Assembly (NCBI GenBank): GCA_016218925.1
Contig: JACRCR010000014.1
Span: forward strand, 1 to 42,867
Direction of reading: 5' to 3'
DNA from: Deltaproteobacteria bacterium
GTDB taxonomy: Bacteria; Desulfobacterota; Binatia; UBA1149; CAITLU01
Length of the DNA: 42,867 nt
Below are positions 33,057-41,874 of this stretch, piece after piece (within the stretch, counting starts at the first letter, position 1; every line of letters starts with the position of its first letter). The notes under the pieces are model-generated. The model did not search any database and was not told the DNA's origin. It saw nothing but the letters and a program-made list of their open reading frames with translations. The position numbers and the translations under genes were made by a program.

Positions 33057-33082
33057 GGGGTCAAGTCGCGGCTTGCGACATG
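33057..33082. repeat. REP-like palindromic unit, copy 2
   Basis: The first 23 bases are identical to copy 1, and the 3' arm carries one mismatch (GCGACATG). The 46-bp period holds one spacer containing CCCCTCGACC. The rest of the 32901-33166 gap shows no gene. Confidence 0.6.
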
Positions 33083-33166
33083 CCTCCTCGACCGGTCGGA
33101 GCAGAGACGGAGGGGAGCGCCGACACGACGTCAACGTCGCGGCTGGCGTCGAAACGCCGCTGCGCG

Positions 33167-34234
33167 TCACGCCGCGACCACGAAGTCGGCGCCTTCCCTC
33201 CATCGCCAGCGCGCCAGTTCGGCGCGAACCCTCGCGCGGGCGGCCGCGCCGGCCACCGCGCTGACGGCAAAGGGGCGCGGCTCCTTGCCTCGCAGCAGCG
33301 AGTGCTCGATCACCGGCCATGACCTCGCGCCGTCGCGTACGACGCCGCCGATCTTGCGCGAATCCACGTCGGCAAGACCGGCGATCCCCAATCCTTCATT
33401 GGCGAGCGCCTTGACCAGCGTCTTGCCCACCGGTCCGGCGCCGAGAATCCACAGCGCGCGACCGTCACCGACATCGGACCGCAGCGCGCGGGCCAGGAAG
33501 TGCGCCCGCGCCGCCAGCAGCGCCGCCTCGCTGTAGCGATCATCTGTGCGCGTGGCCTGCGCGGCGTGCAGCCGCCATTCGAACAGCAGCTCGGGAAGTC
33601 GCTGCAACCGCAGACCGCTCTCGAAGGCGCGCAGAAACAGATCCCAATCCTCCGGCCAGCCCGCGTCGCGCCACCCGCCCAGACTGTGGCGCAGCGGCTC
33701 GGTGCGCATCATCACCGACGGATGCAGCAGCGGACTCTCGATGAAGCGGTCGCGCGCGAGTTCCTCGGGAGCCACCAGCCCGTTCTGCCATTCCAGGTAG
33801 GCGCGCATGCCGTCGCGCAGCTCCTCGTCGGGGAACGCCCGCGCACGGCACGACACGCCGAACAACTCGCTGTCGTCGTCGAGCGCGGCCACTTGCATCG
33901 CCAGCCGGCACGGATGCATCCGATCATCGGCGTCCATCCGTGCGACATACGGCGCACGTGCAACCTCGAGCGCGAGATTGAGCGCTTCGACGATGCCGCG
34001 ACCGCCGCCGCGAGTGGACAGCACTTGAACGCGCCGGTCGCGCCGCGCGTAGTCCGCCAGCATCGCGGCGCTTGCGTCCGTGCTGCCGTCGTCGACCGCG
34101 ATCAACTCAAACGACGGCTCGCTCTGGACCAGCACCGAGTCGACGGCCTCTGCCAGCCAGGGCTCGGCGTCGCGTACCGGCAGCAGCACGCTTACGCGGA
34201 CATCGCGAGGCATCGCGGAATCGCTACTGATCAC
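33167..34234 (-). CDS. Family 2 glycosyltransferase with fused C-terminal Rossmann-like domain
   Basis: The 355-residue frame begins at a GTG (34232-34234); an ATG seven codons in (34211-34213) is equally plausible. Residues about 13-230 are a GT-A fold: VSVLLPVRDAEPWLAEAVDSV, ELIAVDDGSTDASAAML and the nucleotide-sugar/metal motif YVARMDADDRMHP. It probably transfers a sugar to a surface polysaccharide or lipid. From about residue 255 a second module appears, WILGAGPVGKTLVKALANEG then GIAGLADVDSRKIGG, with the GxGxxG turn and distal Asp of a nucleotide-binding Rossmann half. It resembles the N-terminal PglD/NeuD-type domain. No other polysaccharide gene is adjacent. Confidence 0.85.
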   Translation of the reverse strand: MISSDSAMPRDVRVSVLLPVRDAEPWLAEAVDSVLVQSEPSFELIAVDDGSTDASAAMLADYARRDRRVQVLSTRGGGRGIVEALNLALEVARAPYVARMDADDRMHPCRLAMQVAALDDDSELFGVSCRARAFPDEELRDGMRAYLEWQNGLVAPEELARDRFIESPLLHPSVMMRTEPLRHSLGGWRDAGWPEDWDLFLRAFESGLRLQRLPELLFEWRLHAAQATRTDDRYSEAALLAARAHFLARALRSDVGDGRALWILGAGPVGKTLVKALANEGLGIAGLADVDSRKIGGVVRDGARSWPVIEHSLLRGKEPRPFAVSAVAGAAARARVRAELARWRWREGADFVVAA

Positions 34235-34265
34235 GACAGCGGCCGCACTGCGAGCTCGCGTCCGT

Positions 34266-34685
34266 CTACCCGACTCCGAGCTGGGCGAGCAGCGCCGCCA
34301 TGTTGGAGAAGTGGTAATCCTCGATCACCAGGCCGTCGGGACCCAGACGCGAGAATGTCGCGCCTTCGATACGCACCGCGCGGCCGGTTGGCGGTATGCC
34401 GTAGAGGTCGCCGAGGTGAGTGCCGGTCAGGATCCAGCGATCGGCGTGACGGTCGCCGTCGATTACCAGTTCGACGCGTTCGAGGCGGAAGTCCGGGAAG
34501 GCCGCCAGCAGCGCCTCGGCTCTTGCGCGCACGCCGTCGCGTCCTCTCACCTCCATCGGACTGCCGACTTCGCGCGCAACCGCATCTTCGGCGAACACCG
34601 CCGCGACCGCCTCGGCGTCGTGCGCGTTCCATGCCGCGTAGGTCCTGTCGTTGACGTCCTGGGTGCAGGCCCGGTAGTCGATCAT
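34266..34685 (-). CDS. SnoaL-like (NTF2-fold) protein
   Basis: This is a small alpha+beta-barrel protein of 139 residues from the ATG at 34683-34685. That start is preferred to the ATG three codons upstream because the GAGG ribosome site would abut the upstream codon with no spacing. The sequence DRTYAAWNAHDAEAVAAVFAEDAV, VRGRDGVRARAEALLAAFPDFRLE and TGTHLGDLYGIPPTGRAVRI is typical of the SnoaL-like polyketide cyclase / ester cyclase group. In this group sequence rarely predicts the reaction, so no substrate is proposed. It lies upstream of the glycosyltransferase on the same strand. Confidence 0.85.
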   Translation of the reverse strand: MIDYRACTQDVNDRTYAAWNAHDAEAVAAVFAEDAVAREVGSPMEVRGRDGVRARAEALLAAFPDFRLERVELVIDGDRHADRWILTGTHLGDLYGIPPTGRAVRIEGATFSRLGPDGLVIEDYHFSNMAALLAQLGVG

Positions 34686-34863
34686 CGCTTCCATCCTCGT
34701 TCGCTCGATGCGCCGTCTTGAGGGCTCGCCGGCGCAACGGCGCGCAACCTAGCAACCGCCGCGCGGGCTCTCAACACCGGCGGCCGGCGTGACCGACAGC
34801 GCCGCGGCGGCCGCCGCGGCCCGCCGACTTGCAACCCCGACGCTCGAATGCGAAGGGCCAACC

Positions 34864-36477
34864 ATGAGCACGAGACGTCGCAAGTTCTGGGGCTGGGGCT
34901 ACGAGGACGAAAGCCTCTCACTCGATCATCAGCGGGCCATCGGCGCGCTGATGGCCGCGCGCTTCGGTATCGAGCCGCCCGAGCCTCTGGCCGAGCCGCG
35001 CATCGAAGAGATCACGCTGCGTGCGCCGCGCGTGAGAGCTCCGTCCGCGCTGCAAGACATGGTATCGAGTGCGCCACTGGAGCGCGCCTCGCATACCTAC
35101 GGCAAGGCGTTCCGTGACATCGTGCGCGGCTTTCGTCGCGACTTCAGCGCGGCTCCCGACCTGGTCGCCTTCCCCGGCAGCGAGCAGGACGTCGTCGCAC
35201 TGCTGGACTGGTGCAGTGGTGCGCGCGTCGCGGCCATCCCGTATGGCGGCGGCTCCACGGTGGTGGGCGGCGTCGAAGCCCGCGGCCTAGGCGACTACGC
35301 TGGCGTGGTTTCGATCGATCTGATGGGACTCGGGCGCGTGCTCGAGATCGACCGCAGTTCGCGCGCGGCGCGCGTGCAGGCCGGCATCTACGGCCCGGCC
35401 CTCGAAGACGTACTGCGCCGCGAAGGCCTGACGCTGCGACACTTCCCGCAGTCGTTCGAGTTCTCGACGCTCGGCGGCTGGATAGCGACGCGCTCAGGCG
35501 GTCACTACGCCACGCTCTACACTCACATCGACGACTTCGTCGAATCGCTGCGCGTGGTGACCCCGGCCGGCGTGATGGAAACCAGGCGCCTGCCCGGATC
35601 AGGGGCCGGTCCGAGCCCCGACCGTATGCTGATCGGCTCGGAGGGATGTCTCGGCATACTCACCGAAGCGTGGATGCGACTGCAGGATCGCCCGAAGTAT
35701 CGCGCATCGGTGAGCGTCAAGTTCACCGATTACCACCGCGCGGTCGGCGCGGTGCGCGCGATCGGACAGGCAGGGCTGTATCCCACCAACCTGCGTCTGC
35801 TCGACGCCGAAGAAGCGATGACGAGCGGAGCCGGCGACGGGCTCTCGAACATCCTGTTGCTCGCGTTCGAGTCGGCCGACCACCCGCTCGACGGCTGGAT
35901 GGCCAGAGGGCTCGAACTGGTGCGCGATCACGGCGGCCAGGTTCCCGAAGGCGCCGGCAAGACCCGCACCGATGAAAGTGCGACACGCGAAGGCGCGGCC
36001 GGCGCCTGGCGCGACGCGTTCCTGCGCGCGCCGTATCTGCGCGACGCTCTTGTCGGACTCGGCGCAATCAGCGATACGTTCGAGACCGCGATCACGTGGG
36101 ATCGCTTCGAAGCATTTCACACCGGCGTCACCGAAGCGGTGCGCGACGTCCTGGCGCGTCGCTGCGGCGGCGGCAGCGTCACCTGCCGTTTCACGCACGT
36201 GTATCCGGACGGACCGGCGCCGTACTTCACCGTGATCGCGCCGTCCAGACCCGACCGGCAACTCGAAGACTGGGATGCCATCAAGACCGTGGCCGCCGAT
36301 ACGGTGCTGCGCCTGGGCGGCACCATCACGCACCATCACTCGGTCGGGCGCGACCACCGTCCCTGGTACGACCGCCAGATGCCGGGGCTGTTCGTCAAGG
36401 CGCTGGCCGCGGCCAAACGCGAGCTGGATCCGGCCGGCGTGATGAACCCGGGCGTGCTGGTGGATCCGCTGCGCTGA
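34864..36477 (+). CDS. FAD-linked oxidase family, alkyldihydroxyacetonephosphate synthase-like
   Basis: This 537-residue protein starts at MSTRRRKFWGWGYEDE; RKFWGWGYED is a hallmark of AGPS-like bacterial enzymes, so the ATG at 34864 is taken rather than the longer frame from 34789. The FAD_binding_4 (PCMH) domain has AIPYGGGSTVVGGVEA and TLGGWIATRSGGHYATLYTH. IGSEGCLGILTEAW follows. The C-terminal FAD-oxidase domain includes RFTHVYPDGPAPYFTV and a three-His motif ITHHHSVGRDHRPWY, equivalent to the HHH of AGPS. AGPS exchanges the acyl chain of acyl-DHAP for a fatty alcohol in ether-lipid synthesis. Whether this protein does so or is a related glycolate/lactate-type oxidase is not certain. It stands alone, divergent from the SnoaL-like gene. 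Confidence 0.82.
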   Translation: MSTRRRKFWGWGYEDESLSLDHQRAIGALMAARFGIEPPEPLAEPRIEEITLRAPRVRAPSALQDMVSSAPLERASHTYGKAFRDIVRGFRRDFSAAPDLVAFPGSEQDVVALLDWCSGARVAAIPYGGGSTVVGGVEARGLGDYAGVVSIDLMGLGRVLEIDRSSRAARVQAGIYGPALEDVLRREGLTLRHFPQSFEFSTLGGWIATRSGGHYATLYTHIDDFVESLRVVTPAGVMETRRLPGSGAGPSPDRMLIGSEGCLGILTEAWMRLQDRPKYRASVSVKFTDYHRAVGAVRAIGQAGLYPTNLRLLDAEEAMTSGAGDGLSNILLLAFESADHPLDGWMARGLELVRDHGGQVPEGAGKTRTDESATREGAAGAWRDAFLRAPYLRDALVGLGAISDTFETAITWDRFEAFHTGVTEAVRDVLARRCGGGSVTCRFTHVYPDGPAPYFTVIAPSRPDRQLEDWDAIKTVAADTVLRLGGTITHHHSVGRDHRPWYDRQMPGLFVKALAAAKRELDPAGVMNPGVLVDPLR

Positions 36478-36492
36478 GACGGCCGCCGATCG

Positions 36493-37692
36493 TCAACGGC
36501 GCCGGCGTTTCGCGGTGCCGGTGCTAGGTTTCGCTTTGCGCGTCGCCGTCACCAGGGTCTTCGCCTTCGTGTTCGTCTTCGTTCTTGCCTTCGTCTTGCT
36601 CGCTGCCGTCGCCGTAGTCGCCTTTCCCGCCGTCCTTGCCTGCGCCTCCGTCTTTGCGGTCGCCTTCGCCTTCGCCGTCGCCCGGGCCGTCGTCCCCGCC
36701 TTCACCGCGACCTTCTTAGCGGCGCTCCCCCTCCGCGACCGTTCCGTAGCGTGTGGCTTCGCCGATACTTGCCCGCCGTCATCCATATCCCGGGCGTCCG
36801 GCTCGGCCAGCGCGATGCGGCGCGCCCTCTCTGCGGCAGCGCGTATCAGCGGCGCCAACAGATCGATCGGAGACATCTCGGCGTTCCATGCCGAAGGCAC
36901 GCCGAGTTGCCTGAGCACCGCACCGTGCGTGACAGGTTCGTCGAACGAAAGGTGCAGCACCGGCATGTCGCCTCGCGCCCGGTCGTAGTCGGCGGCGCTC
37001 AGCTTGCCGAGCCTGACCTTCGGTATTTCGGCTTCAGCACTCGCGCTCGCGGCTTTCGCAGCCGGCCCGCTATGTCCCTTCGCCGGCGCATCACCTACGC
37101 GCGCGGCACGTAGCTCCCCGAGCACCTGGTCTTTGGTCCGGCCGCGTAGCTCGAAGAGCAGGAACGGGTCGCGATCGAGCGCCTCGCCGAGCACGTAGTG
37201 CGTGGCCGCGACGTGCTTGCAGGGATCGCCCCAGTCCGGGCAAGTGCAGCTCGTAACGAGGTCGGATCGCTTTGCCGGGAACAAACCGGCGTCGCGTTCG
37301 CAAAACACCTCGCCGATGTCCTTCGGCATGCTCCCGGAAAGCAACTCGGCCGCGAACTGGGCCTTCCGCGCCATGCCCGCGATTGCCTTCTTCCACGCGA
37401 CGTCCGGGAGCTGCGCAAGCTTGATCGTCACCTTGTACGGTGTCGCCCGCGAGCCCGTGACTTTGGCGGTGACCTGTCCGCCTTTGATGACCAGGTCGTG
37501 GGTGCGCCCCGCACGCGCGTAGGTTCGGCCACGAGCCAGACGAGCAGAGTCGCCGCGAAGGACGACTTCGAGCGCTTCCATCCAGCGCTGGCCCCACCAC
37601 GTCGTCCCGATCTTCTTGACCTTGATCCCGCGTTCGGGCGGCGGACGCTTGGGCGGCGCGTGGTACCAATCCGAGTAGCCCCGGCGGCTCAT
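36493..37692 (-). CDS. SWIM zinc-finger protein with histone-H1-like basic tail
   Basis: The protein has 399 residues. It begins MSRRGYSDWYHAPPKRPPPERG and contains a SWIM finger CTCPDWGDPCKH (CxCx7CxH) near residues 146-157, a zinc-binding module for protein or DNA contact. Proteins of this type are commonly encoded next to SNF2 helicases and probably act with them. The last roughly 80 residues are almost entirely Lys, Ala, Thr and Arg (KAKATAKTEAQARTAGK and similar, ending KRRRR), resembling bacterial histone-H1-like tails that bind DNA non-specifically. The start overlaps the helicase stop as ATGA, so the two are co-translated. It is convergent with the AGPS-like gene, 15 bp away. Confidence 0.9.
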   Translation of the reverse strand: MSRRGYSDWYHAPPKRPPPERGIKVKKIGTTWWGQRWMEALEVVLRGDSARLARGRTYARAGRTHDLVIKGGQVTAKVTGSRATPYKVTIKLAQLPDVAWKKAIAGMARKAQFAAELLSGSMPKDIGEVFCERDAGLFPAKRSDLVTSCTCPDWGDPCKHVAATHYVLGEALDRDPFLLFELRGRTKDQVLGELRAARVGDAPAKGHSGPAAKAASASAEAEIPKVRLGKLSAADYDRARGDMPVLHLSFDEPVTHGAVLRQLGVPSAWNAEMSPIDLLAPLIRAAAERARRIALAEPDARDMDDGGQVSAKPHATERSRRGSAAKKVAVKAGTTARATAKAKATAKTEAQARTAGKATTATAASKTKARTKTNTKAKTLVTATRKAKPSTGTAKRRRR

Positions 37693-40600
37693 GCTCGCAC
37701 CTGCGCGTTGGCCGAGATTACCGCCCGTTTTCGAGACGCGGGAGTCTTCGCGCCGCTTCGAGAACGGACCGCGCGCTCTTCGCCGTTCCCCTCCTCATCC
37801 ATTTCGTCGGCTTGGTCGCCGCCTACCACCGCGTCCTTCGACAGTGCGAACAGATCGCGCAACTCGCTATTGCCCATCTCGGTGATCCACTTCTCACCGC
37901 TGCCGACGACCTTTGCCGCTAGCTCGCGCTTCTGCTCGAGCAGCCGGTCCACTTTCTCCTCGACCGTTCCGGCGCACACCAGTTTGTGAACCTGCACGGT
38001 CCGCTTCTGCCCGATACGGTAGGCGCGATCGGTAGCCTGGTCTTCAACGGCGGGATTCCACCAGCGGTCGTAGTGAAAAACGTGGCTGGCGGCCGTCAGG
38101 TTGAGGCCGGTGCCGCCGGCCTTGAGCGACAGTACGAACACGCGCGGTCCGCGAGGCTCCTCTTGAAAGCGCCTGACCATCTCGTCGCGGGCCTTCTTGG
38201 GTGTGCCGCCGTGCAGGAACACGACCTCGCAGCCGAGACTCGTTCCAAGGTGTGCCACCAGCCGGTCACCCATCTCGCGAAACTGGGTAAAGACCAGCGC
38301 CTTGTCGCCGGCCGCAATGGCTTCTTCGAGCATCTCGGTAGTGCGGGCCAGCTTGCCCGAGCGTCTGGCCAACGGTCCGCTCTCCGAGAGATAGTGGGCC
38401 GGGTGATTGCATATCTGCTTGAGGAACAGCAGCAACGCCAGCACGCGGCCGCGGCGCTCGATGCCATCGGCGTCTTCGATGCGACGCATCTCTTCGTCGA
38501 CCACGGCCTTGTAGAGGGTCGCCTGCTCGCGAGTCAACGTACAGATGACCTTCATCTCGTTCTTGGCGGGAAGATCCTTGATGACCGCGGGATCGCTTTT
38601 CAGACGGCGCAGCAGAAATGGACTCACGATGCGCCGCAGACGCTCGGCCGCGTCGTCGTCTCCGTAGCGCTCGATCGGCATCGCGAATTCGCGCCGAAAC
38701 GTCTCGAGCGGACCGAGCAACCCCGGGTTGGCAAACTCCAGGATCGACCACAGCTCGGCGAGGCGGTTCTCCACCGGCGTGCCGGTGAGCGCGAAGCGAT
38801 GACTGGCGCGCAGCGTCCGCGCCGCTCGCGCGGTGGCCGAAGCCGAGTTCTTGATGTTCTGCGCTTCGTCGAGCACGACGGTGGACCAATCCACTTGGGC
38901 GAGAAGTTCGGCATCGCGACGCAGCAGCCCGTAGGTCGTCATCACCAACGAACCCGGCTTCCTGGGAAAATCCTTGGCGCGGCGAAGGCGCTCGGCTCCG
39001 TAGTGCGGCACCAGCCAGAGGCTCGGAGCAAAACGCTCGACCTCGCGCTCCCAGTTACCGACGACGGAGGTCGGCGCAACGAGCAGCGTCGGGCGGGCGT
39101 CCTTGGCAGCCTCCCCCGCGCGCCGAAGCAGGAACGCCAAAAGCTGGATCGTCTTACCCAGGCCCATGTCGTCGGCCAGGCACGCGCCGAGACCGAGCGA
39201 GCCCATCGTCGCGAGCCACGCCAGGCCCCGTTGCTGATACGGCCGCAGCGTGGCTCGCAGCGATGCAGGCGCCGTCAGATCGGCGGACGCGCCGTCTCGC
39301 ATGCGGCCGAGCATCTCGGCAAACGAACCGGTCGCCGACACCAGCGCGCACAGCGAGCCCTGGCGGGTTTCGCCCGCCAGGGCCGCGAGCACCGCCTCGC
39401 GCATTGGCACGCGAGTCTGCCCCGCGGCGATGCGCCTGCGGATCTCGGCCAACTCGCGCGGGTCTATCGCAACCCACGCGCCGCGATAGCGAACCAGAGG
39501 CGCCTTCTGCTTGGCCAGCGCTGCCAGTTCTGCGGCGCTCACCGCGTCGTCACCGATCGCAGCCTGCCAGTCGACGGCGAGCAATTCGTCGAGACCGAGG
39601 CCCGCCGCTCCCGCGACCGCGCCAGCCGCCTTCGAGTTCGATCCGACCCGCATGCGAAGACGCAGGCGGCGTTGCCCGGCGGCAGTGAGTTCGCCGGGCA
39701 CGATGACGCCGAAACCGGCTTCCGCGAGCACTGCGGCACCGTCGCCAAGAAATTCCCATGCTGCGACCGGATCGAGGCCGAGCAACTCAGGCTTCGCGGT
39801 CGCAAGCGCGCGCTCGATCGGGCTGAAGAGCCGCGCCGCGCGACCGAGCGCTTCGAGCAACGATTCCTGTGGATCGCGAAAGGCTCGGCCGAATTTCTCG
39901 AGGCTACGCCCCTTGGTCTTCCAGACATCCGATGCCGCAACGAGCAGACTCGGATCATCGGGAGACTGGAGCAGGAAGCGCAGCACGAACCGATCACCGT
40001 CGCGTTCGGGTAGCTCGAGACGGAAGCAGGCGCGCAGGCGATCGCGCGCGCCGAGCGCAGGCTCGCTCCAGCGCTGGAGATCATCGACGACCGAACGCTC
40101 GGCGAAGCCTTGGGCTTCAAAGGCACTGTGCTGACCTTCGAGAGCGCTGCGCCAGCGCTGCTCCCACGCCGCCGGCGCCGCAGCGTCGCTGCGACGTGCG
40201 GAACGAACGCGCGGCGATGGCAACTCCGGGACACCCTTCGCTGATCGCACGAGACCGTCAACGATCGCGTCGAGGTACGCGCGCAGCAGCGCCTCTGGAG
40301 CCCAGACGTCGCGATCCACTCCAGCCGCGACCGGTACCGCATGAGCGGCCGGCGGCATGCTGCGCGCGAGATCCGCGACCATGGTGGCGTCTTCGCTCGC
40401 CGACAGCGCGGCTGCCCATCGCGCCTGAATGCTTCCGGCGTGGCGCACGATCGTCGGAACAACGCGCTCGCGCGCGACCAGTTCGATTGCCAGCTTGCTC
40501 GCCAAGACCCAGGTCGCGAGCGACGCGGGAAGCGTGGCTACCGTAGCCGCCGGTACGGCCGCAAGCGTCGCCATCGTCTCCACGAGTGGTAGCTTCGCGC

Positions 40601-40745
40601 CCTCGACGACGCGGCGCCCCGCAGGTGTGACCAGTTCGGCACTGGCCGGCTCGGCGCCGCGGGAGAGCGCCGGGACGTCGCCCATCGCGGCGACATCGTC
40701 CCACAGGAAAAAGGCATTTGAATTCGGCAAATAGAGGAGCGGCAT
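37689..40745 (-). CDS. SNF2-family helicase/translocase (DEAD/DEAH-like, SF2)
   Basis: This 1018-residue ATP-driven double-strand DNA translocase starts MPLLYLPNSNAFFLWDD. The N-terminal half (to about 480) is the poorly conserved bacterial SNF2-associated region. The motor begins at LRPYQQRGLAWLATMGSLG, with Walker A DDMGLGKTIQLLAFLLR near 523, Walker B-type DEAQNIKN near 626, TGTPVENRLAELWSI, and in the second lobe VFTQFREMGDRLVAHL, GGTGLNLTAASHVFHYDRWWNP and DRAYRIGQKR. Its partner is the SWIM protein downstream. These pairs are widespread in bacteria; roles in transcription, repair or defence are suggested, but none is proven for this one. Confidence 0.93.
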   Translation of the reverse strand: MPLLYLPNSNAFFLWDDVAAMGDVPALSRGAEPASAELVTPAGRRVVEGAKLPLVETMATLAAVPAATVATLPASLATWVLASKLAIELVARERVVPTIVRHAGSIQARWAAALSASEDATMVADLARSMPPAAHAVPVAAGVDRDVWAPEALLRAYLDAIVDGLVRSAKGVPELPSPRVRSARRSDAAAPAAWEQRWRSALEGQHSAFEAQGFAERSVVDDLQRWSEPALGARDRLRACFRLELPERDGDRFVLRFLLQSPDDPSLLVAASDVWKTKGRSLEKFGRAFRDPQESLLEALGRAARLFSPIERALATAKPELLGLDPVAAWEFLGDGAAVLAEAGFGVIVPGELTAAGQRRLRLRMRVGSNSKAAGAVAGAAGLGLDELLAVDWQAAIGDDAVSAAELAALAKQKAPLVRYRGAWVAIDPRELAEIRRRIAAGQTRVPMREAVLAALAGETRQGSLCALVSATGSFAEMLGRMRDGASADLTAPASLRATLRPYQQRGLAWLATMGSLGLGACLADDMGLGKTIQLLAFLLRRAGEAAKDARPTLLVAPTSVVGNWEREVERFAPSLWLVPHYGAERLRRAKDFPRKPGSLVMTTYGLLRRDAELLAQVDWSTVVLDEAQNIKNSASATARAARTLRASHRFALTGTPVENRLAELWSILEFANPGLLGPLETFRREFAMPIERYGDDDAAERLRRIVSPFLLRRLKSDPAVIKDLPAKNEMKVICTLTREQATLYKAVVDEEMRRIEDADGIERRGRVLALLLFLKQICNHPAHYLSESGPLARRSGKLARTTEMLEEAIAAGDKALVFTQFREMGDRLVAHLGTSLGCEVVFLHGGTPKKARDEMVRRFQEEPRGPRVFVLSLKAGGTGLNLTAASHVFHYDRWWNPAVEDQATDRAYRIGQKRTVQVHKLVCAGTVEEKVDRLLEQKRELAAKVVGSGEKWITEMGNSELRDLFALSKDAVVGGDQADEMDEEGNGEERAVRSRSGAKTPASRKRAVISANAQVRA

Positions 40746-40985
40746 CGGCGCTCGGTCATTGCACGTCGGCGGCGGTTGGGAAACCGGCGCGGTGCAGAGG
40801 TGCGCGTCGGCGGCGGGATCGGCTATGCCGCGTTCTTCGCCGCGGTGTCTGCTGCCTGAGCATACGGCCCGGTACCCTCGCCCGGCGCCGTTGCGCCTCG
40901 GCCCTGAGATCGCCTGCAGCGCTCCACCACCTCCATCCGTCGACTGAGGTTAGCGAACGAACGACCGGGCCGACCTTGGGAGGCG
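40746..40985. other. Divergent gap between the SNF2 helicase gene and the truncated regulator
   Basis: The 240-bp gap should hold the helicase promoter. I see no gene or clear repeat. The N-terminal AlbA_2 part expected for the adjoining pseudogene is not recognisable here in any frame. Confidence 0.4.
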
Positions 40986-41555
40986 ATGGACAGTGGCGTG
41001 CCGCGCGCCGCGGTCGCGCCCGACAAACTACAGCGTTTTGTCGACGTCATCCGCGCGTCGGATCGCGTGAAGGATTCGGTGAAAGAGAAAAGCGCCGACG
41101 AACTCCTCACGCACTACGGAATGGCGCAAGGGCGAACCCTGACGCGCGTCGGCGTCTTGCTCGCGGGCGAGACGGCTGACCGAAGGGCGCTCGGCGCCGC
41201 ACCGCTGGTGCAGGCCATCAAGTACGACGCCCAAGAACAGAAGATCAACAAGTGGGTGTGGGACGATTGCGCACTGTCGCCGGTGGAACTCGTGGATGCC
41301 GTCTGGCTCGAAGTACCGGACTTCCGCGAAAGCTACGAGGTGGCCGAAGGCCTCTACCGGCGTCAGGTCCCAGCCTACGACGAAAAAGTAGTGCGCGAAC
41401 TGCTGGTCAACGCGTTGGTGCACCGGCCGTACACGCAGCTCGGTGACATCTACCTCAATCTGCACCCGGACCGGCTCGAGTTGGTCAGATCGGGAGCGGC
41501 TATCATGGAAGGGCAGCGGAGCGCGGCCCGCTACCGCTCGAGGGAGGAGCCATGA
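40986..41555 (+). pseudogene. Remnant of an AlbA_2/RecG-like ATP-binding regulator, truncated at both ends
   Basis: The 189-codon frame reads PDKLQRFVDVIRASDRVKDS, ADELLTHYGMAQGRTLTRVG and VVRELLVNALVHRPYTQLGD. These are the middle of the 'RecG-like helicase-related / putative transcriptional regulator' family, which normally has an AlbA_2 (Schlafen-type) domain before this part and about 200 residues of HATPase_c_4 and winged-helix sequence after it. Here the N-terminal domain is absent and homology stops after HPDRLELV near 41490, followed by an unrelated 20-residue tail (MEGQRSAARYRSREEP). It is therefore called a pseudogene. These proteins often sit in defence islands, which fits the neighbours. 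Confidence 0.75.
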
Positions 41556-41716
41556 AGGGCATTGTTTGGAGCAAAGGCAGGGAAATCCTGGCCGGACGAC
41601 TGCCGAACCGATCCAAAGCCGGTCTGGGGAGGCAGTGTAACCCGAAGTCTGAGCAGTGTTTTTGTGAGAATCAGGCTCTTCGAATGAGCCAAAGCCGATC
41701 CAAACGATTGACCTAA
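41552..41716 (+). other. Small open frame of 54 codons with a strong ribosome site (uncertain)
   Basis: An ATG at 41552 follows GGGAGGAG at good spacing and encodes MKGIVWSKGREILAGRLPNR onward, Cys- and Ser-containing, to a TAA at 41714-41716. No family is recognised. It sits in the junction between two broken genes and has lower GC than its surroundings. CCGATCCAAA occurs twice, at 41608-41617 and 41695-41704. It may be a real small gene or only debris of an inserted element. Confidence 0.3.
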
Positions 41717-41723
41717 ACGGCCC

Positions 41724-41860
41724 ATGGCGCTCACCGACACAAACAGCGAGGACCGGTTGGTACAGCAGACCTTCGCCGAACACCTGGAGGGTACTGGGCT
41801 GGGAGAGCGTCTACGCCTACGACACGGAGACATCCCGGCCACGACATCGAGCCAGTGAGT
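41724..41860 (+). pseudogene. N-terminal remnant of a type I restriction subunit (hsdR), frameshifted
   Basis: The ATG at 41724 begins MALTDTNSEDRLVQQTFAEH, the conserved start of HsdR proteins. After EHLEG the expected sequence continues only in the next frame (LGWESVYAYDTET, then RASE near 41860), so one base has been gained. Beyond RASE the homology ends abruptly and AT-rich promoter sequence begins. HsdR is the ATPase/nuclease subunit of type I restriction systems; only about 45 of roughly 1000 residues remain, so no function is left. Confidence 0.75.
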
Positions 41861-41874
41861 ACACCATTTTCCCT

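Noticed and set aside
31194-33536. 780-codon plus-strand frame opposite galK and the acyl-CoA ligase
   Set aside because: The minus-strand genes have complete family motifs; this frame has none.
37986-40013. 675-codon plus-strand frame opposite the SNF2 gene
   Set aside because: Antisense shadow; helicase motifs lie on the minus strand.
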